From Tulasnella sp. 424 (Eukaryota; Basidiomycota; Agaricomycetes; Cantharellales; Tulasnellaceae): a stretch of DNA of 64,000 nucleotides. The position numbers and the translations under genes are program-made. How positions within the stretch are numbered: the first letter of the stretch is position 1; every line of letters begins with the position of its first letter. The notes beneath the pieces were generated by a model. The model was not told where the DNA came from. It did not search any database and worked only from the letters and a program-made list of their open reading frames with translations. Below, one piece after another: positions 19,458-32,620 of this stretch. Location: contig WSUB01000040.1 of the NCBI GenBank assembly GCA_019633425.1, forward strand, positions 124,001-188,000, given 5' to 3'.

Positions 19458-21764
19458 TTACACTTCATCGGGGTGGAGCATGAGCTCCGGCCTGACCTTC
19501 TCGTCAAACTCCTCGGGGGTCAAGAATCCCAATGCAACGGTGGCTTCCTTGAGGGTCGTGCCTTCCTTGTGAGCCTTTTTAGCGCACTTGGCAACATCTG
19601 AATGGGGGGAGTTAGTTTCATTCACGAGGTCATGACCAAAAGGGGACTGCACGCACTGTCGTAGCCAAGATGGCTGTTCAAGATGGTGGCCAGCATGAGG
19701 GACTCGTTGAGAAGCTGGTTGATGCGCTTCTCATTGGCTTGAATACCGACGACGCAATTCTTGGTGAACGAGCGGGCACCTGGCATATACCGCTGCACTT
19801 TTAGCAAAGTCGATCTAACCGTCTTGCAAAAGGAAGCCGCATACCGTCAGAAAGAAGTCGAATGGACTGCAAAACGTTCTTGATGATGACGGGCTTGAAG
19901 ACGTTCAACTACGGGGGCAAAAATGGGGAAAAAAAAACTCCCAGTCAGAACCCGGATCCTGATCGACTGGCATGAGTTTCAACCACAGTCCACGCACCTC
20001 GAACTGGCCGTTGCTACCAGCGACGCTCACGGCCGTGTTGTTACCCATAACCTGAGCAGCGACCATGGTCAAAGCCTCGCACTGAGTCGGGTTGACTTTG
20101 CCGGGCATGATACTGGAACCAGGCTCGTTCTCGGGCAACGAGAGTTCGCCCAAGCCGCAGCGCGGGCCCGAACCGAGGTACCTGATGTCGTTGGCGATCT
20201 TCATGAACGAGCAAGCGATGACGTTGAGCGCGCCGTGCGCTTCGACGAGCGCGTCGTGCGCGGCGAGGGCTTCGAACTTGTTGGGCGCGGTCTTGAATTC
20301 GTATCCCGTCAGCTTGGTGACTTCGGCTGCGACTTTGACGTCGAAGCCTTTCTTGGTGTTCAAGCCCTAGAGTCCAAGAGAAATTACCCGGTGGATCAAT
20401 CCCCGTGTAGGGTCTGGCAAAGGTAACGGATTCGGACTCACCGTTCCGACAGCCGTTCCACCTTGAGCGAGCAGGCTCAGTCTTGGCAAGACGTCCTTGA
20501 CGCGCTCGATGCCATTGGCGAGCTGTTGAACGTATCCGCTGAACTCTTGTCCAAGAGTCAAAGGAGTGGCGTCCTAGAGAAGGTGTGGGGTTGTGGTTAA
20601 TCACAAAGTCGACATGTGTGGGTCGAATCGTGCACCTGAAGATGCGTTCGGCCAATCTTGATGATGTGGTCAAAGTCCTCGGCCTTGGCCTTGAGGGCAT
20701 CGTGGAGTTCTTGCAACGCAGGAATGAGAGACGCGTTGAGTTCCGTCACGGCAGCGATGTGCATGGCAGTCGGGAAGCTATTTCAAGGAAAACCCTTAAC
20801 AAAAAGACTCCCCATCACTAAGCTCTCTCCGGAAAAAGAAAACGTACGTATCGTTGCTGCTCTGGCTCATGTTAACATGGTCGTTGGGATGAACAGGCTT
20901 CTTGCTTCCCAACTGTCCACCGAGGATCTCGATGGCGCGATTGCTGATGACCTCGTTGACGTTCATGTTGCTCTGGGTACCGCTACCGGTTTGGAAGACG
21001 ACCAAGGGGAAGTGGTCGATGAGCTTGCCAGAGATGACTTCGTCGGCAGCTTGCGAAATGGCATCGCCGATTTCTTTGGGCAAGCCGTACGTGGTGTTGA
21101 CGTTGGCTGCGGCTTTCTTGAGCACGCCAAAGGCTTTGATTAAGGGAGGTGGGAGACGCTCGGTGGGTCCGCCGATGTCGAAGTTCTGGAGCGACCTGGA
21201 AGGGGGAAATATGAGATTGCGGGGGGGTCTGCTACACAAAGGATCGACGTACCGCTGCGTCTGTGCGCCATAGTACCGATCTGCGGGGACTTTGAGCTCC
21301 CCGAAAGTATCGCGTTCCAAGCGGTATTGCTGCTCAGCCTTTGGTAATCCAGCGGGGGTCAGTTCGATACCTAGACAGCGCTTCAATCTAGCAAAAGCTC
21401 TCACCATGACGAGTGATGAGGAGAAGAGTCTCCGAGGAGTTGCTGCAGAAGTGACAGCTTTTGAGCGAATCTAAAAAGTCCCAAGATTGTGTTTTAGATA
21501 AAGTGCGTCATTCTTTTTTCCAGGGGTTGGTTAAAGGAGTCCAAATGGGAGTGGCATGTGAAGTTTGGAGACGACGATCGGGCTCTAATCCCATCCGGTC
21601 CATTTTATAATTTCATGCAAAAACCCCCGTTCATATATAAAGGCTTCTGAGAGACCTTGAACATCTAGACCACCCCGTCTCATGCGTTTTGAAGGTAATG
21701 GAAGAAGCGCAACACGGTAAACGAGCGAAACACCAAAAGTCGCACTTACGGTTCGGGTGAGCAT
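19458..21764 (-). CDS. FUM1: fumarate hydratase, class II, mitochondrial
   Basis: Ten exons on the minus strand: 21764-21750, 21470-21405, 21329-21253, 21195-20848, 20777-20636, 20573-20442, 20366-19998, 19908-19845, 19779-19657 and 19597-19458, giving about 491 residues. Exon 1 codes for only five residues (MLTRT). With exon 2 it forms a basic, Ser-rich presequence ([18 protein letters not shown]) typical of mitochondrial import. The enzyme hydrates fumarate to malate in the TCA cycle. Hallmarks are [30 protein letters not shown] and the family signature [13 protein letters not shown]. The acceptor of intron 2 could instead lie nine bases upstream, at 21338, adding AEQ. Exon 2 ends in Met27, a possible alternative start for a cytosolic form. 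Confidence 0.93.
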
Positions 21765-23421
21765 TTTGGGAACGCGACTTTCGGGTGTTTATCCAAGCGA
21801 GTTATTAGAGATGGAGATTGAAGATGCAAGTCCAAGAACTGATGCCGGCCAAAGTGAGACGCGACTTTTTGGGATGTAAGAGGTAAGTGAGAGGTAAAGG
21901 CTTGAGAGTGTCGTTTGGGATCGAACGAAATATTCGACGGGAATTCTCGGGTCCCTTTCCGCAAGCGCCCATCCCATCGCTCCCTGATGTCCTCGGGGGT
22001 CCGTTTGTCGCGTCGACGCTGTGGCAAGGCCAAATGCACGTTTATTCGAAAGCTCTACCTACGGCGAACCTGTTTCCTATTACACTGGTGCTTCGCTATG
22101 GTGCTACTGTATGTCTCACAGAGAGCCAACAAAATGGTCAATGCTCCCTTCTTCATTATATCATCTTAACCATCGTTGCACGACGACCAGAACGTATTTA
22201 AAGGAACTCTTGTTGTTGATAGAGGCAACTAAAGGTCGGTTCACGATGAATAGTGTCTCAGGAAGTCCACAACGATTCGTTACTTTAGGAACCGTAAGTA
22301 ACCCCTGATATAGTGGCGTTTTCGATCAATGTAGTTGACCAGAGAGTGAAGCCACAGAGAATGTCTTGCCAGACCGGCAAATATTTGAAATGCGGCATCG
22401 ATCGGAGGGCTGTGGCTTAAGTACCATGACCACAATGAAGTCCTGCCAGACACCATCAAGCTACATACGCACCCAATTATGGACTAGAGAGGATGTGCGC
22501 TGATTGTTCAAGTCTGTTCATCATCCGAGGTACCGGGTATGGAGCGAATCGCGCGATGATGGCTGCGCACATTCGTCGGCTCCGAATGTTGCAGTACATA
22601 TATATACAGATCCCGAGTTAATGCGTCTTGGCGATGCCGTGGGCGTCGCCGAGAGCCGGAAAAAGCCACTCCGAAGAGAGCAAAGATAAAGAGGTTTACG
22701 GATAGAGAGAAAGGCAGAACATTGAGGCTGAGGGGGAAGATCCTTTTTGACCCCAACGAGGACAAGTGGCGAAATCTATTGTGTCCTGAAATGAACGGCA
22801 CGCTGTGGCGATTCGATTGAGGAGGGGGGGTCTCGTTTATTGTGCTCCTTCTGGCTAGGCGCGCATCCACTGAGCACAGTGCGCTCGCTCGCCAATGTCG
22901 ATGATGCCAGCGAGGCATAGAAGCTGAAGGATCTTTGCCATGTCAGCAGCGGTGATGGTTGAGAGAGGATCTGAGGTTCTGAGGGTCAGATTCTTCTTTT
23001 GTGTTGACGTACAATTCTAATTTCAGAAGAACTCTAGGGACCGTCTCTGTTGATTTTCCCGTGGTGCCTCTTCCCCATTCCCGCTCTCTTTTTGCCCGCA
23101 ACCTCCGACAACCACCTCCCTCCCTCCTCCCTCCCTCCTCCTCCTCATCTCCGACCCAACGTCGTCGTTGTCGTCGTCGTCGTCGCCGCTCATCAACATC
23201 AAGGTGCAGCATCCCTCAGTGGTGTAATCAAACCGGGCAATTCGTTGTTTGTGTCAGGAGCAAAAATAATCCGCTTCGGCCCAGTCGAAAGATAAACGCA
23301 ACCCCGACCCAGACAAACCCGCGTCTTCGTCCCTCTCTTGTTCTCTTTTCGTTTTCCTCCCTCCTCCTCAACCTCCCTCACCCCCCGCCGCCGCAACACA
23401 CCCAACAACCTCCTTTGAAGA
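21765..23421. other. divergent intergenic region between fumarase and G-beta
   Basis: I see no gene. At about 23090-23420, just before the G-beta start, the plus strand is strongly pyrimidine-rich, and near 23160-23195 it carries a CGT-type trinucleotide run. Both lie in the likely promoter and leader of the G-beta gene. Confidence 0.5.
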
Positions 23422-25115
23422 ATGTCAAGCCAGCAGGATATCGCAGAGCGCATCGCCGCCGCCCGTAGGGAAGCAGATGGTCTGAAGGAAAAGATCAGGG
23501 CACAGAGGGAACAAGCAGCGGATACCAGCTGTACGTCTCTCCCCACCCCCAAACTTTCGCAACGCACCACAGCACTAACACGCACCGCATGCTCCTTTCT
23601 CCCTCGATAACGATGAATAGTACGGGCCATGGCTGCTGTACGTTTTCGGAGTGTTGATCCCGGTCCAGGTCCAAACCGCATCCCTGATACCCGACTCTCT
23701 TCTTCTTTTGATTATACAAAAAAAAAAACTATAGGACGTCGAAGCCTTGCCACGCATCGTCATGAAACCAAGAAGACAGCTGCGCGGCCATCTCGCAAAG
23801 ATCTACGCAATGCATTGGGCAACTGGTGCGTTTTTTTCCTTCTCTGATTCGTTAGCCACTACGACCCCATCCGCACTGCCTTCTGGCACAACTGACCATA
23901 CAACCCCCCTCCCTCCCGCTTCCTTATCACTTCTCTTCCTTGCGACCGCACAACAACAGACAAACGCCACCTCGTATCCGCTTCTCAAGATGGCAAGCTC
24001 ATTGTCTGGGACGCTTACACCACAAACAAAGTTCACGCCATCCCACTCCGTTCAAGCTGGGTGATGACCTGCGCCTACGCACCCTCGGGCAACCTCGTCG
24101 CCTGCGGTGGCCTCGATAACATCTGCTCCGTGTACAACCTTCGACAAAAGGACGCCGCCAGCCCAGCCGGCCAGGTCAAAGGCGCGAAAGAACTCTCTGC
24201 ACATTCCGGATACCTCAGCTGCTGCCGATTCTTGAGCGACCGACAGATCGTTACCAGCAGCGGTGATATGACTTGCATGCTCTGGGATATTGAAGCTGGT
24301 GTACGGATAACGGAGTTTAGCGATCACACTGGAGATGTCATGAGGTATGTTCGAGGTTGAGGGAATAAGTTTTGACGCTCTAACTCCCAAAATCATCCAG
24401 CTTGTCGCTTGGACCAAATCAGAACGTCTTCGTCTCGGGCGCTTGCGACGCAACGGCCAAGCTTTGGGATATCCGAAGCGGAAAGGCAACGCAAACTTTC
24501 GTTGGTCACGAATCAGACATCAACGCCGTGCAGTACGTCCTTGTCCTTTGACGCGAAAGCTTTCTGAAAATCCCTCGGGATTACTTACACTACATGAAAT
24601 CGCATAGATTCTTCCCCAACGGTGATGCCTTCGCAACGGGCTCGGACGACGCTTCATGCCGCCTCTTCGACATCCGCGCCGATCGAGAACTCAACGCCTA
24701 TATGAACGACAGCATCCTCTGCGGCATCACTTCCGTTGCTTTCTCCATCTCGGGCCGGCTCTTGTTCGGTGGTTACGATGATTGGTCAGTCGCCAGGAAC
24801 TTTTATCTTCCCCATTATTGTCGGGATTTTTTGCTTTCGTTCTCGAGACTGACGTCATTTTCCTCCCTTTTGTTTGAATTGGATTTAATAGGACTTGCAA
24901 TGTCTGGGACACGCTAAAAGGTGAACGTGTTGGTGTCCTGACAGGTCACGAAAACCGTATCTCGTGTCTCGGCGTTTCGTCGGACGGTATGGCTCTCTGC
25001 ACGGGTTCTTGGGATAGCTCTCTCAAGGTATGGCAACGATATAAGCATTCAACGGTCGATGATTGTTGCTGACCGCTTCGTATTATTATTTTTTGCGATG
25101 TAGATCTGGGCGTAA
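23422..25115 (+). CDS. GPB1: heterotrimeric G-protein beta subunit
   Basis: Eight exons: 23422-23530, 23621-23637, 23735-23825, 23960-24344, 24401-24532, 24608-24784, 24892-25027 and 25104-25115, about 352 residues. The N-terminal helix (residues 1-45) is the Ggamma-binding coiled coil. Seven WD repeats follow, with near-invariant stretches such as [32 protein letters not shown] and [14 protein letters not shown], ending in LKIWA. Exon 2 is only 17 bases and the last exon only 12, and both are needed to keep the conserved sequence. The protein forms the Gbetagamma dimer that signals in mating and cAMP pathways in basidiomycetes. Confidence 0.96.
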
Positions 25116-27597
25116 ACCATCTACTCTCGCCACGTCCTCCTTCTCCTTTATCCCGCATCCCTTTGCGCCGCAGAACACGCCAGCCGCGCCCTGTTGTCAC
25201 ATACATCCCAACCCTCCCTTCGATTCTCCGATTCACTATCCCTCTCTCTCTCTCTTCGTCTCCAAACAACCAGCAGCCCGGTCAGCCAGCCCCATACTCT
25301 TCCCACTCTCTCTATATCTCTCACTCTCATTCTCTTCGCACCGATCGTTCTTTTTACATCGGTTCCGAAATGCAACCATCAGCCGTCGTCGTCCCGCATA
25401 ACGTTCCCTCTATCTATCTATGGTTTTTTCCTTCTCTCTCTCTCGCTCACGTCTTATCTTCTTTTCTTTTCCTTTTTTTTTTTTGTGTGATTTGTTCTTT
25501 TTTTTTGTTTTGATTGTCCTCGACAGTGCTCCCTTCTTTTTTCTCCTGTGTGCATTCTTGGCGAAATAAAACGAGTTTGCCTCTCCAACGTTTTCGCTTT
25601 ACGTCCCGTTGGGCTTGATGCCTCTATACCCAGCTCCTGTTTAGACGCTGAAACGAGTCGTCAAATGAGACCGTTTTACACATCTCATCCAACTGGCAAA
25701 TCAAAGGCAAAACTGGCAAGACTTTGAAATAGAAGTGCAAGGACGTAGACGCAATAAGACCTGTTTTGAGATGCAATGGCCGCCACACGATAAAGTTCGG
25801 GGGGACGGAACAACGACGAAGTTATTATTGTTATTAATCTCCCTCGATCCCATATTGGGGAGCTTCTTTGAGGACGATATTCAAATACATCGAAGGATCG
25901 AATCATGGCTTCTGCAAGCCTGCGATCAGCAAATGAAAGATCCCAATACAGTCGAGAGTTTCTGACGGGCCGACGTTCCTCTCGCTCAGGTGCACAGCCT
26001 GCAATGATGGCAATTAGACCGTATTTGAGCGGCTTAAGCGCAAAAGCGAGCTTCTACGCCGCACTACCATAGCGATATGCACCGGCTTAAGGCAAGCTCA
26101 GACCCATCGAGGCCTTGCGTACCCACTGAGAAGAGCCCCTTACGCGGTCAATCCACAAAGAACCAGTCCGAAGGGAATCTGTCTTCGTCACGGACGGGCG
26201 TAGTATAGAATCCCAAGCGTTGGCGTCAATACCTTGTCCGGGATCCGAGGGAGGGAGGAAGCCTACTCAGAGTTCAAGCCCACAAAACAGCGCCCATGGC
26301 ATTTAAGATGATATTAGAGCCTTGAATGGTCTCCAAGTATTCCATAACGATCATTCAAGCCCCTCGAACTGCGTGTGGTTCCCGGCGTATCGAGTCCAGC
26401 ATCACCTGGGAATGACGATAGAGGGTGGACCTGTTTTTCCAACTCATGATGCACGCAAAGGGCGCCTAGTGCATAAGAAAGAGCATCAGAAATAATGATA
26501 ACGAGCCAAATTCCCCACTAAAATGCAGAGAAACGAGTTGACCAAGACCATCAAAGCACATCGCTCATCGTTCGCGACGCACAAGTCCGGTGGCCGAGAA
26601 AGGTGCATGTCCATCAGGTGGACGATTAAAACATGCATAATAAAGAGAGCGATCTGCTCAGGCAGTCTCTCGTCAAGCACGTATGAGACAGATTGGTTTT
26701 GGACAACCTGTTGGCGGTGGTGGCCAACAAACCCCACTGTGCTCCAGTGGCTCCTTACAGCACCACCCGATTCAGAATTGTAAACCAGAGCCCCAACAAA
26801 TACACATATTAGCCCCGAAAGAAAAACAATAATCCAGGTACCTGCAAATAAACTATTATGCCGCGGTGGCAGAAGAAAATGGTGCTCTTGTCCTGGTGAA
26901 ATGCCGTCGCCGTCCTCGGTATACGTAACGCCGACTGAGGACGAGTGAGAGACTGATCAGAGATCTTTGTTATTGGGTGGATATCTGGTATGTCTTGAAC
27001 CATAGTCAAGCTGACTCAGGATTGATTGTTCTACCGGTGATGTCGGCCTTGAGAAACCCGTGCCAAGTGAAGAAGGTCACTAAGTGGATGTCAATTAAGT
27101 TAAAGCGCTGCAAGCATTTGGAATATAAGACCCAAGGCTTTAAGAAATGACGCGCTGTCGAGGAATGTCAGATAGGACCAGTCGGAAGCCATCGCGTATG
27201 ACAAACCTGTTCCTTATCAGCGCATACTCCGCGGATCGCCCCGTCTCGCCAAAATACTCATATTGCAGGTTGATGAAACCTGGATGAAACCACGGTGAAT
27301 GTGATTGTCTGACTTGGTAGTTCTCAAAGTCTCCGTACAAACTAACTTCCCTCGCTTTCGCCTGCCACAACGATCACTCCAAAAAGAACTAGAGGGGTAT
27401 AAGATTACAATAGTTTGAGGGGACTAGTTAATTTACAAAGCGAAGACACAAAGCAAAAATGCGGGCGGAGATAACAAAAGGAAAAAACGAATTCATCTAC
27501 GAAGATATCCCGATCATAAAGTCCTTCCGAGGAGATGATCTATCAGGTAATCGTAGTCCCAAGAAAAGGGGAATAGGGGTCACAGCCGGGAAGAAAT
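25116..27597. other. intergenic region downstream of the G-beta gene
   Basis: This 2.5-kb gap between convergent genes has no supported coding region. From about 25200 to 25510 the plus strand is very pyrimidine-rich (CTCTCTCT and long T runs), probably G-beta 3' untranslated sequence or a simple repeat. The remainder, to 27597, shows only short random open frames. Confidence 0.45.
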
Positions 27598-29316
27598 CTA
27601 GAGCGCTGCCAGAGCACTGGCGAGGTTCTCTATGGCCGGGTGCTGCTGCGGCACCTTGAGAGGGGAAGCGACATCGGTAATGTCAACGGAGAATTCTAAT
27701 GCCTGCTTGACGTCCTCTAGAATATCTTCTACATCTTCTATGCCGACACTGAGGCGAATAAGGTCGTTGCCGATACCAAGGTTTGCACGTTCAGCGGGGG
27801 GGATGCTCTGAAAAGGCGGGATGGCACAAATGTCAGTCTTATAGCTTTCAGACGATTTAGACACGACTCTAAGACTCACAGCATGGGTCATCTTGGAAGG
27901 CAATTCTGCCAAACTCTCAACACCACCCAAGCTCTCGGCGAGAGTGAAGATCTTGGTGTGAGTCAAGAAGCGCTCCGCCGCACCATCATCGCCGCGAATT
28001 CGGAAGCTGACCATTCCGCCGAAGGGAATACCGCCGTTCTCTTCGGGATCACCGAGAGTATCGACGAATTTCTTCGCGTGAGGGGAGATCATCCGCTTAG
28101 CCAATTCGTGTCTTGGGTGGCTTGCCAGACCGGGGTAAATGACGTCCTTGACGTAAGGCGATCGTTCGAGGTACTTGGCGACGGCCAAAGCGTTTTGACC
28201 ATGAGTCTTCATTCTGAGTTGGAGAGTCTTGGCACCACGTTGAGCGAGCCAACAGTCGTAAGGAGATGGGACGGCGCCGATGGCGTTTTGGAGGAAGCGA
28301 AGCTTGTCGGAAAACTCTGGACGGTGAGGTGGGAGGATCGCGGCGCCCATGATGACGTCCGAGTGGCCGTTGATGTATTTCGTCAAACTGGAAAAGGCAC
28401 AATAAATGTCAGTCGATGCTCTCTGCATGCAGGACCTTTATCTCAAGCGTACCTATGCATGACAATGTCGGCGCCATTGAGAAGCGGTGACGACCAATAA
28501 GGCGAGAGGAAGGTGTTGTCGACCAAGACCATAGGTGCGGACGCATGAGTGTGGGCGATATCTGCAATGCGCCTGATGTCGACGAGCTTGAGAGTAGGGT
28601 TGGTCGGAGACTCGACCCAAATGAGCTAGATGACCAAAAAGGGAACGGGCCGGGAACGGAGTCAGCAGACGGCCCGGAAAATTTACGGCGGAGGTCAAAG
28701 CGTGTCGCACCTTTGTGTTTTCCCGAATAGCGGCGGCGATGTTCTCTTCGGAGGCATTCTCCAAGTCGACAAAGGTGGTTGAGAGTCCTTGGTTTTCGGC
28801 GGCGACGCGGTTCATGTAGCGGAACGTGCCGCCATAGACGTCGGAGACGCTGACGATGTGGGAGTTGGGACCGAGGGACTGGATGATGGTGGAAGTGGCT
28901 GCCGAACCGGAGGAGAACGCAATCGCCTCGGCGCCGCCGGCCTCCAGTGACGCAAGCAGTCGTTCTAGAGAGTCGCGATTTGGGTTTCCTGATCGACCGT
29001 ACTCATAACCCTAAAAGTGGAGATGGGGATGACGTAAGTTATGACAAGCTTCTAAAAGTTTGGAGATCAAACTTGGAGTCCAAAGAAAAAGAACTCACTT
29101 TATGGACTCCCACTGCATCTTGCTTGAATGTGGTTGACAGGGAGATTGGCTGGATGACTGCGTTGGTAGCTTCGTCCGGGTCACTGCCAACGTGGACCTA
29201 ATAATAATAAAAACCCCTATGTGAGTCCGCATGCTCCATATTAAGGAAGCTTGTAATCTCACAGCTCGAGTGGAGAAGCCCTTTTCCTGGCGTCTTGCGA
29301 CAAGTGCTGGAGACAT
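27598..29316 (-). CDS. CYS3: cystathionine gamma-lyase (PLP-dependent)
   Basis: Six exons on the minus strand: 29316-29263, 29197-29099, 29010-28711, 28625-28453, 28387-27880 and 27807-27598, about 447 residues. The enzyme splits cystathionine to cysteine, 2-oxobutyrate and ammonia in the transsulfuration pathway. Family marks are EYGRSGNPNRDSLE, the PLP-phosphate-binding FSSGSAATST, DVYGGTFRY, VDNTFLSPYW and the Schiff-base lysine at about residue 212 in SLTKYINGHSDV. Near the C-terminus, SLGGVESLAELPSKMTHASI is typical of the Cys/Met-metabolism family. Cystathionine gamma-synthase or beta-lyase are the alternatives; the overall pattern looks most like Cys3. The gene is divergent from the MDR gene at 30091. 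Confidence 0.9.
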
Positions 29317-30090
29317 GATGGTCAAAGCGGGTGTACTGGGGGTGAGGTGGGTGTGTGAGTGTGTGGGAGGGGGAGACAGCTGGTAGTTGAGTTGAGTTGG
29401 TTTGGTTGAGATGGAAATTGTTTGAGGGTATTTAAATAGCAGCGAGCGTCGGGGGAATCGTAGGATGAACAATAGAATTAAATGGATAAGTCAGCGAGCA
29501 AGGTGGAATGGGTGGAATCTTCGCAATCCTCGCGCCTTTTGCTGACGCCGGAGTTGTGGGACAGCGGATTACCCGAGGTGTCCGGGGTCCAACGCCGCCG
29601 CTTGCTGACATGAGACAAGTGCACCGGCCCACAGCCATCCCTCCACCCTCCACCTTTTCATTACCCAACTGGCTCCCTTGCTCACCTGAGTAGTCATCCG
29701 GCCACAATCATTCCACCTCCAACCCAAGCCATCGTTTCACAGGGTTATACGACGACGTTTGGGGTTTCAACCCTTTCCACCCTCCCCCATCAAGTCGAGT
29801 GAGTTTGAATCGCGTCCATCCAAGAATTCGAAGTCTCCGGGATCTCGTTATCTCATATATATCTCACGCATCCCATGCCTTCTGTTCCAAAAGCGTAAAA
29901 ATAAAAATAAGAAAAGGCTTAGCTTTGGAAACCAAACTCTGGGCTTCCGGCATCATATATACTCAATTTACTATAAGTCCTTCCGGGTGACATCAACTGT
30001 CTTGAAAAATACAGACAAAAAATCACCCCCCCCTCAAATCGTTCGCCCCAAGCCCCCAGACGGACCTCCCTGTGACCCGCCTTCTAGATC
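29317..30090. other. divergent promoter region, CYS3 and MDR oxidoreductase
   Basis: A 774-base gap between two outward-facing genes. A TATTTAAATAGC element lies near 29428, about 110 bases before the CYS3 start, and fits a TATA-type site for that gene. I see no coding region. Confidence 0.45.
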
Positions 30091-32254
30091 ATGCACACCT
30101 CGCCGTCCTCCTTACCAACGACCACGAGATGTCTCGTACTCACTAAAATTCCCTCAGCTGGTGCAGCATCAGACCCATCAAACGCTTCCGAGGCCGCTAA
30201 ACTCAACGACACGTCGATCAAGGACAGAGATCTGCCTCCTTTGGGTCCCGAGGACGTCCTCGTGCGCATCGTCGCTGCTGCGTTCAATCATCGAGAGGTC
30301 AGCAGAGAAAACTTTTTCTGCTTTTGGTCACTCGGCGTCCAGAGCACCGGAGCACCAAAAAGGAGGGTTGATTACTGATAATGAACTGTGCTTTTTTTCA
30401 TCATGTGTACATGAACTTATGATCATCCAACTTGGGCAAAAATCGTTCCAGCTATGGCAAAAGAAGAACATGTATCCGGGAATTGCAGACGGCTCCGTCA
30501 TGGGCTGCGACGGTGCAGGTTCGTTCACTTTCTCGAGCTTCATTTGACCCTTGGGCTCCACTTTCATCTACCATCATCTCTTTCTTTCTGCTCGCTGTCT
30601 CCGGAGTCCTTTCATCCTTCGGCAGATGAATGCTATCCTCATCTTATCTCGGTGGCTGTATCGTTGGACTTCGGAGAGCGATTAACGGATAGACGGCAAT
30701 CGATGACGACGTCTACATTGCCGCCCATCGCGCACAGCCAATCCCCCTTCCACCATTACACGCCTTTTACATTGACGATTCGTTTGCCGTGACCCTGGCC
30801 ACCTTTCCCGCCCCCTCCGAGTCCAAACTCGAAAAACAAAACCCGCGCCCTTTTCTATTCCCCCGACTTATGCCGCGGGTTGACTCGAGTCTTTCGCCAT
30901 CCCGCCTTCGGATTTCGCTAACTCGTTATATATATGCGCACTTTTAGGTTTCGTTATTGCTTCGGGACAAGGTGCGGAAGATGTGTTGCTACACAAGCGC
31001 GTCTTCCTGACACCGACGCGCGGGTGGAAGTCGGATCCAGATGGCCCAGAGGGAAGGTGAGCTGCTGACTCTTTCTTTCCACGCGACCTTGGTCCCATCG
31101 GTTTGGGTGTCTCCGTCGGGTTTCCGTCGACCGATCGGGTACCTTGGCATATTGGTTGAGGGATGATCATGTGTAGGCGCTAAGCTGACCGCAATTTTTG
31201 TGGTAGGTTTGGTACCGTTGGTGGAGGAGCCTATCCCCCGATTGGCACGATCACGGAATACGTTGTCGTGGAACGAGACGAGGTCATCGAAGTCCCTGAG
31301 CACATGTCGTTTGAAGAGGCAGCAGCTTGGCCGTGTTGCGGGATAACAGCGTGGAGGTCAGTGGAGAGGAACAAGGAGCGAGTAGCAACCCTGCCCGCTG
31401 ACGCATTCTGTCCACTTTTAGAGCGGTATTTGTCAAAGGTGCCTTGAAGTCGGGCCAGAATGTTCTCATCGTACGTCCAGCGCATTGAGACCCCGATGTC
31501 GACCAAGGAGCTGAGATTTGTAACTCTTCAGACCGGTGCAGGTGGAGGTGTCGCGCTTCAATGCCTTCAGCTAGCCGTAGCGGCAGGCGCCAACGTCTAC
31601 GTCACAAGCGGTGACCAAGCCAAAATCGACAACGCCGTATCACTAGGCGCAAAAGGAGGAGTCATCTACAAGAACGCCAACTGGCCAGCCGAGTTAGGGG
31701 CTTTGCTCAAGACCAACGCCGAGAACGGCGACGGCAGTGCAAAGCTGTTGTTGGACTTGGTTGTTGATCAAGGTGGAGGAGATATTTGCGCGCAGACGAG
31801 TAAGATCATGAAGAATGGAGGGATTATTTCGTGCTTTGGAATGTGAGTCCGAGTCGACGGGGTGTGGTCGTTAGTAAGAGGGGTCGGACCCGGCTAATGG
31901 GGTAACCGGCGTTTTCGTTAGGCATGGCGCCCGGGGAATCAACTTTACCATGCGGGAGGTCCTGAAGAACATCGAACTGAAAGGTGCATGCGGCCGCGAA
32001 ACTTCTGTAACTGCTTGGCACCTGCGGGGCTGACTCATGCATCTTCCATCCTTCGTTCAGGTTCTACCCTCGGCTCACAGAAGGAGCTTGAAGAGGCGAC
32101 GGAATTCATCGCCCAGCACAAGATCAAGCCAATTATCTCAGAAGTTATCGAGGGTTTGGACGATGCGACCAAGGCATTCGACTTGCTCCAAAAGGGCACC
32201 GTTATGGGCAAGATCGTCGTAAGGATTTCATCACCTGAAGGTGCAAGGCTGTAA
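30091..32254 (+). CDS. MDR-family alcohol dehydrogenase/quinone oxidoreductase-like protein
   Basis: Eight exons: 30091-30297, 30452-30518, 30948-31056, 31207-31356, 31422-31470, 31532-31842, 31922-31983 and 32061-32254, about 382 residues. The N-terminal GroES-like part (LVRIVAAAFNHRE, then MYPGIADGSVMGCDGAGFV) and the Rossmann part (TGAGGGVALQCLQLA) identify the medium-chain dehydrogenase/reductase superfamily. It resembles the fungal 'zinc-type alcohol dehydrogenase-like' group. The GHE zinc motif of true ADHs is absent (GCDGA stands there), so a zinc-free NAD(P)H oxidoreductase is more likely. Substrate unknown. Intron 2 is unusually long for this window, about 430 bases. Confidence 0.85.
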
Positions 32255-32620
32255 AAATCAATATATCTATCATCACTTGCACCTGCAAACCTGGACTCTA
32301 GGGTTGATATTTTTTTGTTCGGTTTCGTTCATGTGTAACTTGTACGCTTTCGGACTGTCTTTCTATATTCATTTGCTCTGAACAAAGTGGGTCTCTGGAG
32401 GTCTCTGGTGGCGTATGGGCTAAAGGGTCCTAGCGTGGCAGCGGATAGACGGGGTCGCACGGCCCGGCGGAACATCGCTTGTTCCCGTAATCCAAAACTT
32501 CTGTCCGTTACCCGAAAATACCCATTCCAACACCTTCAGCCCTGTAAGTTGTACCAAAAGGTCTATAATGAGTGGCGTTGCTTGAGCAGTACTCACACAC
32601 CTACCATCGCCCTCTCACCA
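32255..32620. other. spacer between the MDR and NTF2-like genes
   Basis: The two genes point the same way. I see only the MDR 3' region and the promoter of the next gene, and no coding sequence. Confidence 0.45.

Noticed and set aside
25200..25510. open frames rich in Ser/Leu downstream of G-beta
   Set aside because: They arise from a pyrimidine-rich simple-sequence stretch and carry no domain.
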